The translations under genes and the position numbers were made by a program. This document shows, piece after piece, positions 31,399-39,690 of a stretch of 62,109 nucleotides of DNA. Position 1 is the first letter of the stretch. Every line of letters starts with the position of its first letter. The stretch covers positions 1-62,109 of the forward strand of contig SFPL01000028.1 in NCBI GenBank assembly GCA_004551905.1, given 5' to 3'. The DNA is from Lentisphaeraceae bacterium (GTDB lineage: Bacteria; Verrucomicrobiota; Kiritimatiellia; RFP12; UBA1067). The notes beneath the pieces were generated by a model that did not search any database, was not told where the DNA came from, and saw only the letters and a list, made by a program, of their open reading frames with translations.

Positions 31399-33369
31399 TT
31401 AGGCCGCGGTCCCGGTCGCCTTGACCATGCCACGGTGATCCTGCTCGCGGATGCCGATGTCGAAGTAGACGCGGAACCACACGCCGAGGACGTTGAAGTC
31501 GAGGTCGCCGCGTTCCACGGTGGGAGTGCGCTTCCCCTTGAGGTAGCCGATCTCGAAGGTGTCGACCGTGCCGGGCTTGCCGAAGAGATACCACGACGCT
31601 TCGGAGAAGTTCGGGTAGTTCTTGTTGCCGAGGTACGGCGAGGACACGATGGAGAGGTTCTCGTCGGCGAGGACGTTGATCGCCGGGCGGATCGTGTTCT
31701 CCGCGCCGCCCGACATCATCAGCGTCGCGCCACGGGTAAGCTCGATGGCGAGATGCTTGAGGGCCGTCGGAACGAGGAGGATCGAAGGCTCCACCGAGAT
31801 CGGCTGGCCGTCCGCGTCCGTCTGGTCGATGAACATCTGAATCGCCTTCTTGAGGGAGTCCGCAGAGAGAGCGGAAGCCGCACCCGAGAGGAGGTTCTTG
31901 TGGTCGCGGCTGAAGAGCTGCTTGCCGTCCACGCAGGTCGGGTTCGCCATCAGACGCTTGAAGAACAGCTGGTCCACGAGGCGGGCGGCGCGGTTGCCCA
32001 TCGCCGTCGGCACCTTGAGGAACGCGCCGAGATCGTCGTTGATGATCATCTTGCGCGTCAGGCAGAACTTCTTGGCGTATGTGTCGAGCTGGTTCTTCGC
32101 CGACTCCTCGGTGAGCGCGGAATCCTTGATCTCGCCGTCCGCGCCGACGGGCTGGAGATCGCCGACGTCCGTGAGGCGGAACCGCTGGTTCTCCTTGAAG
32201 TCGGTGAGGTCGCCCGTCGTGCAGAGCTTCGTGGCGATGATCGGCTGGGCGTTGTACGCCTGCAGGAGCTTCTTGTTCGCCACGTTCGAGAGGATGCCGG
32301 GGAGCGAGACGGTCGAGAACGCCGCCTTGATCGCGTCGTTGTCGAACGAGCGCGGGACGCTCATGCCCTCGATCCTCATGCACTCGGCGAGGACGGAGCG
32401 GAGCGGCATATCCATATCCTTCATCGCGGCCTCGACGGTCTCGTCGCCCATCGCCTTGGCGAGGGTGTCGCCGTCGATGCCGGCGCGGAGCGAGAGCGCG
32501 GCCTCAAGGTGCTTCGCGGTCACGTTGTTCTCCTTTCGGATGGTGATGTTCACGTCGGTCGTGGGCTGCTTCTGGCGGTACGCGGCGAGGACGGCCTCGT
32601 TTACCTGGTCCTTGTTCCAGCCCTCGGAGATGGCCTTCGCCTCGATCTCCGAGAACTCGCCGTTGCACACCGCCTTGATCATGCCGACGCGGTCGCGCTC
32701 CGCCTTGACGGCGGCCTGGGCGACGGCCTCGACGTTGACCGGCTCTGCGGCGGGCTGTGCGACCGTCGCGGCGGCTTCGATGTTCTTGGGGGCTTCGGCG
32801 GGCTTCGCCGGAGTCGCGGGGGCGGCTGCCGCCGCCTCGACTTTCTTTTCAGGTTCCATAATGGAGTTGCCTTTCAGTTGGAGTGATGCCGTGACCTTCA
32901 TGTGAGTTGCCTTGTCGGCTCCCACCGCGACCACGGACACCTCGCGGAGGGTAGATTTCGTAACGTGGTAGAACGGGGCCTCGTGTTCGGCACCGTTAAT
33001 CGTGCGCTTCCCGCTCTGGACGAGTTCGGCGGCTTCGACCTCGGCTCCGATGGAGAGCTGCCAGTCCGCGCCGGACTTGCCCTGGGCGACGATGTTCGCC
33101 GCCTCCGCTCCCTCGGCGACGATCTCGCCGCTGATCTCGAGGCCCGTATCGCCGACCGCCGCCTTCACCACGCCCACGCGGCAGAGCGTGTGGTTCTCGT
33201 GGTTGGCGAGGAGCGGGACGCTCTCCGGAACCGTCATCCCCGCCATGTCCACCACGACGGGGCGCGACCATCCGAAGAGGCGCATCTTGCCGCCGGAGTA
33301 GGCGAGGCCCTTTACCGTGGGCTTCCTGCCTTCGGCGGCGGCGGTGATTTCGAGAAATTCAGTCTTCAT
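31399..33369 (-). CDS. prohead protease - scaffold - major capsid fusion
   Basis: A 656-residue protein. Residues 1-165 are a prohead protease domain (LLANHENHTLCRVGVV; then HVTKSTLREVSVVAVGAD with the expected Ser). Residues 175-235 are an Ala/Pro/Glu-rich linker typical of scaffold. Residues 270-656 are a Mu-type (gpT-like) major head subunit. After self-cleavage the capsid part would build the head. An internal ATG (MEPEKKVEAAAA) about 170 codons in, with AAGG upstream, could make the capsid part separately. Confidence 0.88.
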   Translation of the reverse strand: MKTEFLEITAAAEGRKPTVKGLAYSGGKMRLFGWSRPVVVDMAGMTVPESVPLLANHENHTLCRVGVVKAAVGDTGLEISGEIVAEGAEAANIVAQGKSGADWQLSIGAEVEAAELVQSGKRTINGAEHEAPFYHVTKSTLREVSVVAVGADKATHMKVTASLQLKGNSIMEPEKKVEAAAAAPATPAKPAEAPKNIEAAATVAQPAAEPVNVEAVAQAAVKAERDRVGMIKAVCNGEFSEIEAKAISEGWNKDQVNEAVLAAYRQKQPTTDVNITIRKENNVTAKHLEAALSLRAGIDGDTLAKAMGDETVEAAMKDMDMPLRSVLAECMRIEGMSVPRSFDNDAIKAAFSTVSLPGILSNVANKKLLQAYNAQPIIATKLCTTGDLTDFKENQRFRLTDVGDLQPVGADGEIKDSALTEESAKNQLDTYAKKFCLTRKMIINDDLGAFLKVPTAMGNRAARLVDQLFFKRLMANPTCVDGKQLFSRDHKNLLSGAASALSADSLKKAIQMFIDQTDADGQPISVEPSILLVPTALKHLAIELTRGATLMMSGGAENTIRPAINVLADENLSIVSSPYLGNKNYPNFSEASWYLFGKPGTVDTFEIGYLKGKRTPTVERGDLDFNVLGVWFRVYFDIGIREQDHRGMVKATGTAA

Positions 33370-34762
33370 CTTCCTTCTGTTCCTTTCCGTTGTCCGGCTG
33401 CGCCTCTTCGGGCGCGATGCCGAGTTCCTTCATCTTCTTCTGCTCCTTGGCGATCTGCTCAAGCTCCGTCTCCCAGTCCTTTCCCTGCCGTGCGTACTCG
33501 GCGGCGAGGGAAGTCGTGCGGCTCTGGAGCCGGACGGCCTGGGCGTTCGCCTCCTTCTGCGGATCGACGTGCTCCTGCCCGTCCCAGAACCACACGTGGC
33601 GGCAGTCGCAGTCCTCTATCGTCCGCTTACGGACGAGCCGCCACTCGTTGAGCCACGCCTCGAGGATGCGGTCGAGGATCACCTCCTCGATGTGCGAGCG
33701 GTCGACCTTGAGCGACTTGTAGTAGGTCTGGTGGTCGAGCCGCCCGCTGGCGTAGTTGTAGCCCGACGAGTTGCCCGCCGCGATGTTGTACGGGATGTTC
33801 AGGCAGCGGGAGATCTCGTTCAAGATCTCATGCTTGAACTCCCCATAGGTCGTGACGGGCTGCTTCGGGTCGACCTGCGCCATCTTCCAGCCGCCCGGCA
33901 TGGTGAGGAGCATATTGCGCTCGAGCTGGATGGAGTCCATCGCCTCGACCGCGTCCGCCTCGCCGTTCGCCGGCGCGTCCGTGTAGAGTACACCAGCGAA
34001 GTCCGCCGCTGCCTCCGCCGCGCTCACGACCGCGAGGGTGAACCTCCGGAGGTGCGCGAAGAGCGGGAGCGCGGAGGTTATCTCCGGGATGCCACGGTGC
34101 TGCTCGGGCCGATCCTGCCGGAAGTAGTGGATCATGTTCTCGGCCTTGACGGTCATCGCGTCCGTGCCGAAGCTGTCCGTCCCGCCGGGGTGGCTCTTCA
34201 GCACTTTGTAGCTCCTTGGGTTGCCGAACTGGTCGAACGTGATGCCGTCCACCGACCTGTCGTCCTTCTGAAGCTCGTCATCCGTAACCCGGTCGGCTTC
34301 GACAAGTTGGAGGTCGAGCTTCACGTCCGACCTTAAATTGGGGTTCTGTCCGAGCAGCACGAACGCCTCGCCGTCCTGGCACCGCGCCATGCGGATGGTG
34401 CGGAGCTTCGCCGCGAGGTGGACGCGCTTCGCCCAGACGGCGAAGTCGTGCTCGATTGCGTGGTTCAAGTCCTCGCCGTCGAACAGCATCTGGAGGCGGG
34501 GTCCCGTGCCAATCGTGTCGTTCGCCAAGGTCGAGACGATCCCACGGGCGTAGGAGTTGTTCTGCACCTCGTAGCGGGCGCGTGTGCGGAGCGTCTTGCG
34601 CACCGCAGGATCGGCCTCCGCGTCCGCCGAGAGGAACTCCGCCGCCGCCCAGTGGCGGGCGTTGTCCTTGGTGGTCTGCGCCGCGTCGAAGCGGGCCTTG
34701 ACCCATCGGGGAACGCCGAGGACGGCGCGTACCACGGGCGATTTCCTTCCAAACCACTTCAT
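33359..34762 (-). CDS. portal protein, lambda family
   Basis: A 467-residue protein from MKWFGRKSPVVRA. Matches lambda-type portals: ARYEVQNNSYARGIVSTLAND, then GIPEITSALPLFAHLRRF and NIPYNIAAGNSSGYNYASGR. It forms the dodecameric DNA gate of the head. The C terminus is Gln/Glu-rich. It overlaps both neighbours by a few bases. Confidence 0.93.
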   Translation of the reverse strand: MKWFGRKSPVVRAVLGVPRWVKARFDAAQTTKDNARHWAAAEFLSADAEADPAVRKTLRTRARYEVQNNSYARGIVSTLANDTIGTGPRLQMLFDGEDLNHAIEHDFAVWAKRVHLAAKLRTIRMARCQDGEAFVLLGQNPNLRSDVKLDLQLVEADRVTDDELQKDDRSVDGITFDQFGNPRSYKVLKSHPGGTDSFGTDAMTVKAENMIHYFRQDRPEQHRGIPEITSALPLFAHLRRFTLAVVSAAEAAADFAGVLYTDAPANGEADAVEAMDSIQLERNMLLTMPGGWKMAQVDPKQPVTTYGEFKHEILNEISRCLNIPYNIAAGNSSGYNYASGRLDHQTYYKSLKVDRSHIEEVILDRILEAWLNEWRLVRKRTIEDCDCRHVWFWDGQEHVDPQKEANAQAVRLQSRTTSLAAEYARQGKDWETELEQIAKEQKKMKELGIAPEEAQPDNGKEQKEDED

Positions 34763-34962
34763 AGGATCGCGCCTCCCGACTTCATCCTCGTGATGCGGAG
34801 CGGGCATCTGCGCCCGCTCGTCGCCTGTTTGCTGGCGAAGTAGCTCGCCACCTTGAGAAGATCGCCGACGGACTGGTTCTCGACGCGCTGGCCGTCGACC
34901 TCCACGACCTTCGGCTGTGCAAGCATCTTCTCGGTCAGCTCCTCCAGCTTCTTGTCATCCAT
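34759..34962 (-). CDS. gpW-like head-tail joining protein
   Basis: A 67-residue protein (start MDDKKLEELTEK, AAGGAG seven bases before). KVVEVDGQRVENQSVGDLLK followed by an RRCP..I.RMKSG end matches the size and pattern of lambda gpW, and the gene stands directly before the portal gene as in lambda. Confidence 0.8.
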   Translation of the reverse strand: MDDKKLEELTEKMLAQPKVVEVDGQRVENQSVGDLLKVASYFASKQATSGRRCPLRITRMKSGGAIL

Positions 34963-36604
34963 TGGCATTCTCCTTTTCGACGGCATCGATCCTTTCGCCG
35001 ATCCACGCCATCACGTTCGTACACATCGAATTGCCGAGGGCCTTGTACCTCGGCCCGTCGGGGCATTGGTCGGCGGGCTTGCCCCGCCACGGGATCTTCG
35101 TCCAGAAGTCCGGGAAGCCCATCAGCCGTTCGCATTCGACGGGGACGAGCTTGCGGATGATGCCGGGGATGCACACCCCCGACGGCCGGCGGTTCGTGAG
35201 CGAGTACGCGCTTTCGCCGTCCTCGTCGTAGCACTTCGCCTTGAGGTCGCGCCCGTCGATGTTCATCACGTCGATGGGGTAGCAGACCCCGTGGACTCCG
35301 GCCGTGTCGAGCGTGTAGCACACGCCCGTCTTCGCGCCGACCCCGTTGCCGCCCGCCTTGTCGCTCCGCCCGATCACGTTCTCGGCAATCGAGACCGCCT
35401 CCACGACCGCCATGCCGCCCTGGTACTTCGAGGGCGAGGGGTCCGTCGTGTCGAGGGTCTGCGCCACGTCCGTCTCGCGGATGCCGCTCTTCGGGTTCGC
35501 CGACTTCATCGCGTTCGACCCCATCGAGTCCATCACGAACACGCGCTGGACGAGCGGGAGGTTGTTGCCGCCCGTCCCCGCCTGCGCGGGGATCGAGGGG
35601 GCGACGTCGCCGCAGTCCCTGATCCTCGAGTCCTGTCCGTGGTTCTCGTAGCACACGAGCTTGTCGATGTCCTGGTTGTTCATCTTCCCCGGATAGCTCG
35701 CGTCGAGCGTCGGGCAGCACGCGCCCACGACCGCCTTCGGCTCCTTGTAGTCGGAGGCGAGGAGCGACGGCGCGACGTTCGGCTCGTATGCGTCCTGAAA
35801 GCGCGTGTCGACGATGCACGGGAGCTGCTGCTTGTCGGGCATCAGCTGCCCGATGGAGCGGGTGGTGAGGGTGTCCGCCTTCTGGCTTCCGTCCCACCAG
35901 CACAGCCGAGCATCAGATCCAGCGCGGCCTTCAAGACCGGCGGGAGAACCTTGCCGCGCTTCTCGGCGCGGCGGTAGATCCCCACCGCACATCTCTCCGT
36001 CAAAAAGTACCTTTTCGCAATCGGCCCACGAACCAAGACTTCCGACAAGGAGGACACGCTTCCTTCGCTGCGGGATCGCCCTCGGAAATTGGGAAACTCT
36101 GGTATATTGAGCGTCAAGCACTCGCCAGCCCATGCTGAAGCATCCGGGTGCGCCGGTGACGAGTCCGGCCTTGCGCCACTTTCCGTCGGGGACGGTGACC
36201 TCCCATCCGACGAGCAGCGATAGGAAGGAGGCAAAATCCTCCCCGCGCTTGCTCGATAGTACGCCGGGGACATTTTCCCAGACCAGCCACCTGGCGTGTG
36301 TGCGAAAAGCCAGCTTTGCAAACTCAAGCGCGAGGTTTCCTCTTGCATCTTCAAGTCCTTTCCTCAAGCCCGCGATGCTGAACGCCTGGCATGGCGTCCC
36401 GCCCACGAGGAGGTCGATGCCCCCCTCGTAGTCGCCGGTCTGAATCTTCGTGAAATCGCCGAGGTTCGGCACGTCCGGGAACCTCTCCGCGAGGACTGCC
36501 GAGGGGAACTTCTCGATCTCCGAGACGAACGCACACTCCCAGCCGAGCGGCCTCCACGCCACGGAAGCCGCCTCGATCCCGCTGCACACGCTTCCGTATC
36601 TCAT
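34955..36604 (-). CDS. C5-cytosine DNA methyltransferase
   Basis: A 549-residue enzyme. Motif I SVCSGIEAAS (residues 5-14), motif IV GGTPCQAFS with the catalytic Cys (about 72), ENV (110-112), QRRKR (179-183) and a late GNSM motif. It methylates cytosine at C5 using SAM. A long target-recognition insert (about residues 190-480) separates the motifs. It is the first gene of the late operon, behind two class 2 promoters, in front of gpW. Another gene is nested in a different frame at 35842-36354. Confidence 0.92.
   Translation of the reverse strand: MRYGSVCSGIEAASVAWRPLGWECAFVSEIEKFPSAVLAERFPDVPNLGDFTKIQTGDYEGGIDLLVGGTPCQAFSIAGLRKGLEDARGNLALEFAKLAFRTHARWLVWENVPGVLSSKRGEDFASFLSLLVGWEVTVPDGKWRKAGLVTGAPGCFSMGWRVLDAQYTRVSQFPRAIPQRRKRVLLVGSLGSWADCEKVLFDGEMCGGDLPPRREARQGSPAGLEGRAGSDARLCWWDGSQKADTLTTRSIGQLMPDKQQLPCIVDTRFQDAYEPNVAPSLLASDYKEPKAVVGACCPTLDASYPGKMNNQDIDKLVCYENHGQDSRIRDCGDVAPSIPAQAGTGGNNLPLVQRVFVMDSMGSNAMKSANPKSGIRETDVAQTLDTTDPSPSKYQGGMAVVEAVSIAENVIGRSDKAGGNGVGAKTGVCYTLDTAGVHGVCYPIDVMNIDGRDLKAKCYDEDGESAYSLTNRRPSGVCIPGIIRKLVPVECERLMGFPDFWTKIPWRGKPADQCPDGPRYKALGNSMCTNVMAWIGERIDAVEKENANG
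35842..36354 (-). CDS. overlapping gene nested inside the methylase gene
   Basis: A 170-residue frame on the same strand but in another register than the methylase. It holds LSLQSWLFAHTPGGWSGKMS and RYFLTERCAVGIYRRAEKRG, patterns I recall from stand-alone hypothetical phage proteins next to cytosine methylases. That recurrence and the domain-like ending RRAEKRGKVLPPVLKAAL argue that it is translated. Function unknown. The last 25 residues are less convincing. Confidence 0.6.
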   Translation of the reverse strand: MKMQEETSRLSLQSWLFAHTPGGWSGKMSPAYYRASAGRILPPSYRCSSDGRSPSPTESGARPDSSPAHPDASAWAGECLTLNIPEFPNFRGRSRSEGSVSSLSEVLVRGPIAKRYFLTERCAVGIYRRAEKRGKVLPPVLKAALDLMLGCAGGTEARRRTPSPPAPSGS

Positions 36605-36812
36605 GATGCCTCCTTCGGGTCAAAGTCGTAGAGTCCGTGCGGCCTCGCGAGACCGCTTGAGGGGTCGGACAGAACCCTTGCGGCGGGTAAGAAACAGCAA
36701 GAACCCCGCCGCCCGCTTTTGGGACACCCGTCCCGACTCGCGGAGAATCCTTTTCGGCGGTTTCCCGCCGGGCGAAAAGAGGCCGCTCCACGCGACACTT
36801 CTCTCGCACTAC
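36605..36812 (-). other. long leader of the late operon
   Basis: About 200 bases lie between the proximal class 2 promoter and the methylase ATG. They contain a stem (GCGGCGGG with CCCGCCGC across about 15 bases) and other GC-rich inverted repeats, with no supported ORF. A similar long leader precedes the ParB-methylase gene (42700-43020). Confidence 0.45.
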
Positions 36813-36847
36813 GGATGTTTATTGCCAGCCCACGCGAATCTTCAGTT
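36813..36847 (-). promoter_or_regulatory. class 2 promoter, copy A
   Basis: Minus strand: CTGAAG, 17 bases, ATAAAC within the block GGCAATAAACATCC. Identical spacing at 36917, 43021 and 51538. Confidence 0.6.
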
Positions 36848-36916
36848 GGGAAAATCCGAGAGTGTGCAGCTGTCCGCACCCGCCCCCGGATGGCGCGGTG
36901 CGCTATTCGGGGACAC

Positions 36917-36951
36917 GGATGTTTATTGCCACATCGAAAAAATCTTCAGTT
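36917..36951 (-). promoter_or_regulatory. class 2 promoter, copy B
   Basis: Second tandem copy ahead of the late operon: CTGAAG-17-ATAAAC with GGCAATAAACATCC. Confidence 0.6.
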
Positions 36952-36978
36952 TTCTCGAGAAACTTTCTCGCAGATTCG

Positions 36979-37023
36979 TATAATTTAAGTATGAGAAAAT
37001 TAAATTTGAGAGGAGGTGGTTAA
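36979..37023 (+). promoter_or_regulatory. TATAAT promoter with short leader ORF
   Basis: TATAAT (36979-36984) is followed by six bases and an ATG (36991) that opens a ten-codon frame, MRKLNLRGGG, ending TAA at 37021-37023, one base before the next ATG. The GAGGAGGTGG ribosome site for the second ORF lies inside the leader, so translation of the leader would cover it. Confidence 0.5.
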
Positions 37024-37024
37024 A

Positions 37025-37084
37025 ATGTTATTCACTTTTTAGGCGATTATCATCGCGATTGTGATTATCATCGTGTTTTGCTGA
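37025..37084 (+). CDS. tiny hydrophobic ORF interrupted by an amber codon
   Basis: ATG, five codons (MLFTF), TAG (37040-37042), then AIIIAIVIIIVFC and TGA. The Ile/Val stretch after the TAG would be a membrane helix if read through. The unit has a promoter, one of the best ribosome sites of the window and a strong hairpin behind it. Alternatively the product is a five-residue peptide. A second unit of the same plan is at 43238-43342. Confidence 0.45.
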
Positions 37085-37092
37085 TTGAAATG

Positions 37093-37118
37093 GCATCTTC
37101 CCCGTTTGGGGAAGATGC
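37093..37118 (+). terminator. strong hairpin behind the tiny ORF
   Basis: GCATCTTCCCC pairs perfectly with GGGGAAGATGC across GTTT. No long T run follows on the plus strand. It also lies just downstream of the terminase gene on the minus strand. Confidence 0.55.
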
Positions 37119-37124
37119 GCACTT

Positions 37125-39401
37125 TCACCGTTCACGTGCCTTGCGGAGTTCGGAGAGCTTCACCTTGACCCTCGGCTTCTTCTGGACCTGCTGATCCGTT
37201 CCCTCGAGGACGCATCCGCACATCGAAGCGGCGACCGCGTTGCCGACGATTCCGTCGAACCAGTGGTTGTCCTTCGCCTCCGGGCGCATCTTCCACTCCT
37301 CGACCTTTCGCCCGCGCCCCTCGGTCTTGACGCGGTATTCGGCGGTGAGGTGTTCGGCGAAGAGCAGGTGCGCCTCCGGGCTTCTCCCCCAGAGGGAGAG
37401 CGACCCCTTGTCGCCGAGCGAGGTGAGGATGCGGCTTGCCACAAAGCTCTTCCAGTAGTTCGTGTCGAAGATGACGTGCCGCACGGCCCGCCGGCCCCGG
37501 ATGTTCGGGATGCGCCAGTTGTGGCCGACGCGGTCGCCCGCCGTCTTCTTGTACTCGCTCATCGGCTTCGAGGACGCGCCGATGTACTTGCCGTGGCTCG
37601 GAAGGATGATGTTCGCGAACGCCGACTCGCGGCAGAACTGGTACACGATCTCGGTCGACTGGCCCCAGTTCGCGTCGACGAGGCAACGCTCGATCCGCAT
37701 GGACGCGCCGTCGTCCCGTGTGTATTCATGCGAGAGATAGCGTTCCGTCAGCTCCTTGAGGCCCGCGTAGAGGCATCCTTCGAGGCCCGTCCTCGGGTGC
37801 TTCGACTGCAGCGTCGGGTTCGCGTCGGCGAGGGTGAAGTACCGCCGCCGCTGGTCGGGCCACGCCCCGTAGTCAACGACGGTCCCGGAGAAATCGTCGC
37901 TCCACGCGCACACGACGAAGAAGAGGAGCGTCTTCTGCACGTCGATGAACATCGTGACGTGCGTCGCCGAGACGGGGATCGCGCTCTGGGAGAGTCCGTT
38001 GAGCTTGTTGACGATCCCGTCCACGGTGAGCTGTTCTTCCGTCCCCAAGTCCTCCGGCAGCGGGTCGTTCTGGTACTCCGCCCAGAACGCCGCCTCGTCG
38101 GTGAGCTTGAGGTTCATCGCGTGCTGGATCGCGCTGATCTCGTCGTAGTTGTGGCGGGCGGGCCACGACACCTTCGCCCCCGCATCCATCTCCTCGCGGT
38201 GCTGGCGGTAGAACTCGGTCGCCGCCGCGAACGTGCCTTTCTCCCGCAGCTCGTCGGCGCGGAGGTCGGCGTAGCAGTTCCACAGATCCTCGTTCGTCGG
38301 CATCTGGTAGAGCATCTTGCACCGTTCCCCGTTCCATTCGGGATGCTTCGACTTGTCGAGGATCTGCTCGGCCATGTCGCCGGGGCGGATGACCGTGCAG
38401 GGCATGATGCCCGATATCTTCTTCCCCGGACCCGCAAGGCCGAGGATGTCGCCCGCGAGGACGCGGACGCGCTTGCGGGTCTGCTCCAGCGACCCCGCCG
38501 ACTCGCTCGTCTGCGGATCGTCGATCACGACGAACTCCGGGCGGATCGTCCGCCCGTCCGGCTTCTTGTACTTCATGCCTCGGATGCGGCCCGTGATGCC
38601 GGCGACGCGGACGAGGACTCCCGACGAGGCGGCCCCGCGTATCGTCGGGAGGACGATCTCGTTCGCCGTCCACGTGATGCGTGTGCGTTCGCCCTTGTAG
38701 AGCTGTCCCGCGCACCGGTTGGCGATGCCTTCGAGGCAGGAGATCGGGTAGCACACCTCCGGAAAGTCGGCGGCGAGATGCTCGTTCACCTCCAGCTCGG
38801 TCTTGATCGAGTCGAGAATCTCCAGCGCGGCGGACTCGGACGCGCCCACGACCACGACGAACTCGCGGTGCCCGTAGAGCATTGCCCAGATCGCGGCGGT
38901 CTCGGTGAGCGAGGACTTGCCCGAGCCACGGGACATCGCCAGCGCGAAGAGGCCGCCCTTGAGGACGGACTTCTGTATCTTCTCGATGGCGCGGAGGTGG
39001 TCTTCCGACCATTCGAGGACGTACACCTCCGGGAAGTACGTCTCGCAGAATTTCCGGAAGTCGAGACGGCACGACTCCTTGCGCTCCTCGTTTTCGACTG
39101 CGGGCAGCTCTCCGATGTCGCGTCCTTCGAGCGACCGCTCCGACGAGCGTCGGGCCGCGTCCGCCCGCACCGCGTCGTAGCCCTGCGGCTCGTCCTCGTC
39201 GGGCGTGTTGTGTCGGTCGACGAGCCACGCGACGTAGCTGTAGAAGTTCATGCACCGGCTGTCATCGCGGCTTGCGACGCGGTAGCCGCCCTGGTCGAAG
39301 TGCCGGTAGATCTGCGTCGAACTCACGACCGTGCCGAGTTCGGTCGAGTTCATGAGCCGCACCATCTCGGTGGGCTTCACCTTGGAGAGGTTAAGAGGCA
39401 T
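37125..39401 (-). CDS. terminase large subunit, GpA family
   Basis: A 758-residue packaging ATPase-nuclease. Walker A AMSRGSGKSS (about residues 155-164), Walker B FVVIDDP (about 290-296), and a nuclease half with FIDVQ and VDANWGQST. The N-terminal 65 residues are an extra module that resembles the neighbouring 66-residue protein. It cuts and packages the genome through the portal. It is separated from the rest of the late genes by the plus-strand tiny ORF. Confidence 0.93.
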   Translation of the reverse strand: MPLNLSKVKPTEMVRLMNSTELGTVVSSTQIYRHFDQGGYRVASRDDSRCMNFYSYVAWLVDRHNTPDEDEPQGYDAVRADAARRSSERSLEGRDIGELPAVENEERKESCRLDFRKFCETYFPEVYVLEWSEDHLRAIEKIQKSVLKGGLFALAMSRGSGKSSLTETAAIWAMLYGHREFVVVVGASESAALEILDSIKTELEVNEHLAADFPEVCYPISCLEGIANRCAGQLYKGERTRITWTANEIVLPTIRGAASSGVLVRVAGITGRIRGMKYKKPDGRTIRPEFVVIDDPQTSESAGSLEQTRKRVRVLAGDILGLAGPGKKISGIMPCTVIRPGDMAEQILDKSKHPEWNGERCKMLYQMPTNEDLWNCYADLRADELREKGTFAAATEFYRQHREEMDAGAKVSWPARHNYDEISAIQHAMNLKLTDEAAFWAEYQNDPLPEDLGTEEQLTVDGIVNKLNGLSQSAIPVSATHVTMFIDVQKTLLFFVVCAWSDDFSGTVVDYGAWPDQRRRYFTLADANPTLQSKHPRTGLEGCLYAGLKELTERYLSHEYTRDDGASMRIERCLVDANWGQSTEIVYQFCRESAFANIILPSHGKYIGASSKPMSEYKKTAGDRVGHNWRIPNIRGRRAVRHVIFDTNYWKSFVASRILTSLGDKGSLSLWGRSPEAHLLFAEHLTAEYRVKTEGRGRKVEEWKMRPEAKDNHWFDGIVGNAVAASMCGCVLEGTDQQVQKKPRVKVKLSELRKARER

Positions 39402-39591
39402 GGCGGCTGTTCTCCTTTGAAAGCACCCATGCGGCGTAGAGGAAGATGTCCACCGTGCCGTCGGCGTTCGCGGGTGCGCCGGCGGCGATGTCGGCGGCGA
39501 CGGTCTCCTCCGAAATGGTGCGCGAACCCGCCGCCTTCAGGGCACGGACGAGTTCCTCCGGCTTGAGCGCATGGGCGTTGTATTCAGACAT
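39391..39591 (-). CDS. small DNA-packaging-region protein, 66 residues
   Basis: Starts MSEYNAHALKPEELVRALKA and ends with DGTVDIFLYAAWVLSKE. The pattern (K/L)KP.E(L/M)VR...(I/V)...V....G and a final YAAW(V/L)(L/V) also describes residues 8-62 of the terminase. It may be a small-terminase or HTH DNA-binding module. Overlaps the terminase start by 11 bases. Confidence 0.65.
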   Translation of the reverse strand: MSEYNAHALKPEELVRALKAAGSRTISEETVAADIAAGAPANADGTVDIFLYAAWVLSKENSRHAS

Positions 39592-39625
39592 TCTCTCTCC
39601 CTTGAAGATTTATTCGCATGGGGGG

Positions 39626-39654
39626 TTGATAACCTCCGTCGTTTACGGCATCAT
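39626..39654 (+). promoter_or_regulatory. class 1 promoter TTGATA-17-CATCAT
   Basis: TTGATA (39626-39631), 17 bases, CATCAT (39649-39654), with TTTACGG before the -10. It drives the HARE-HTH gene. Confidence 0.65.
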
Positions 39655-39690
39655 GTCGGCAGTCAAACCCAAACGGAAAGGACATGACGA

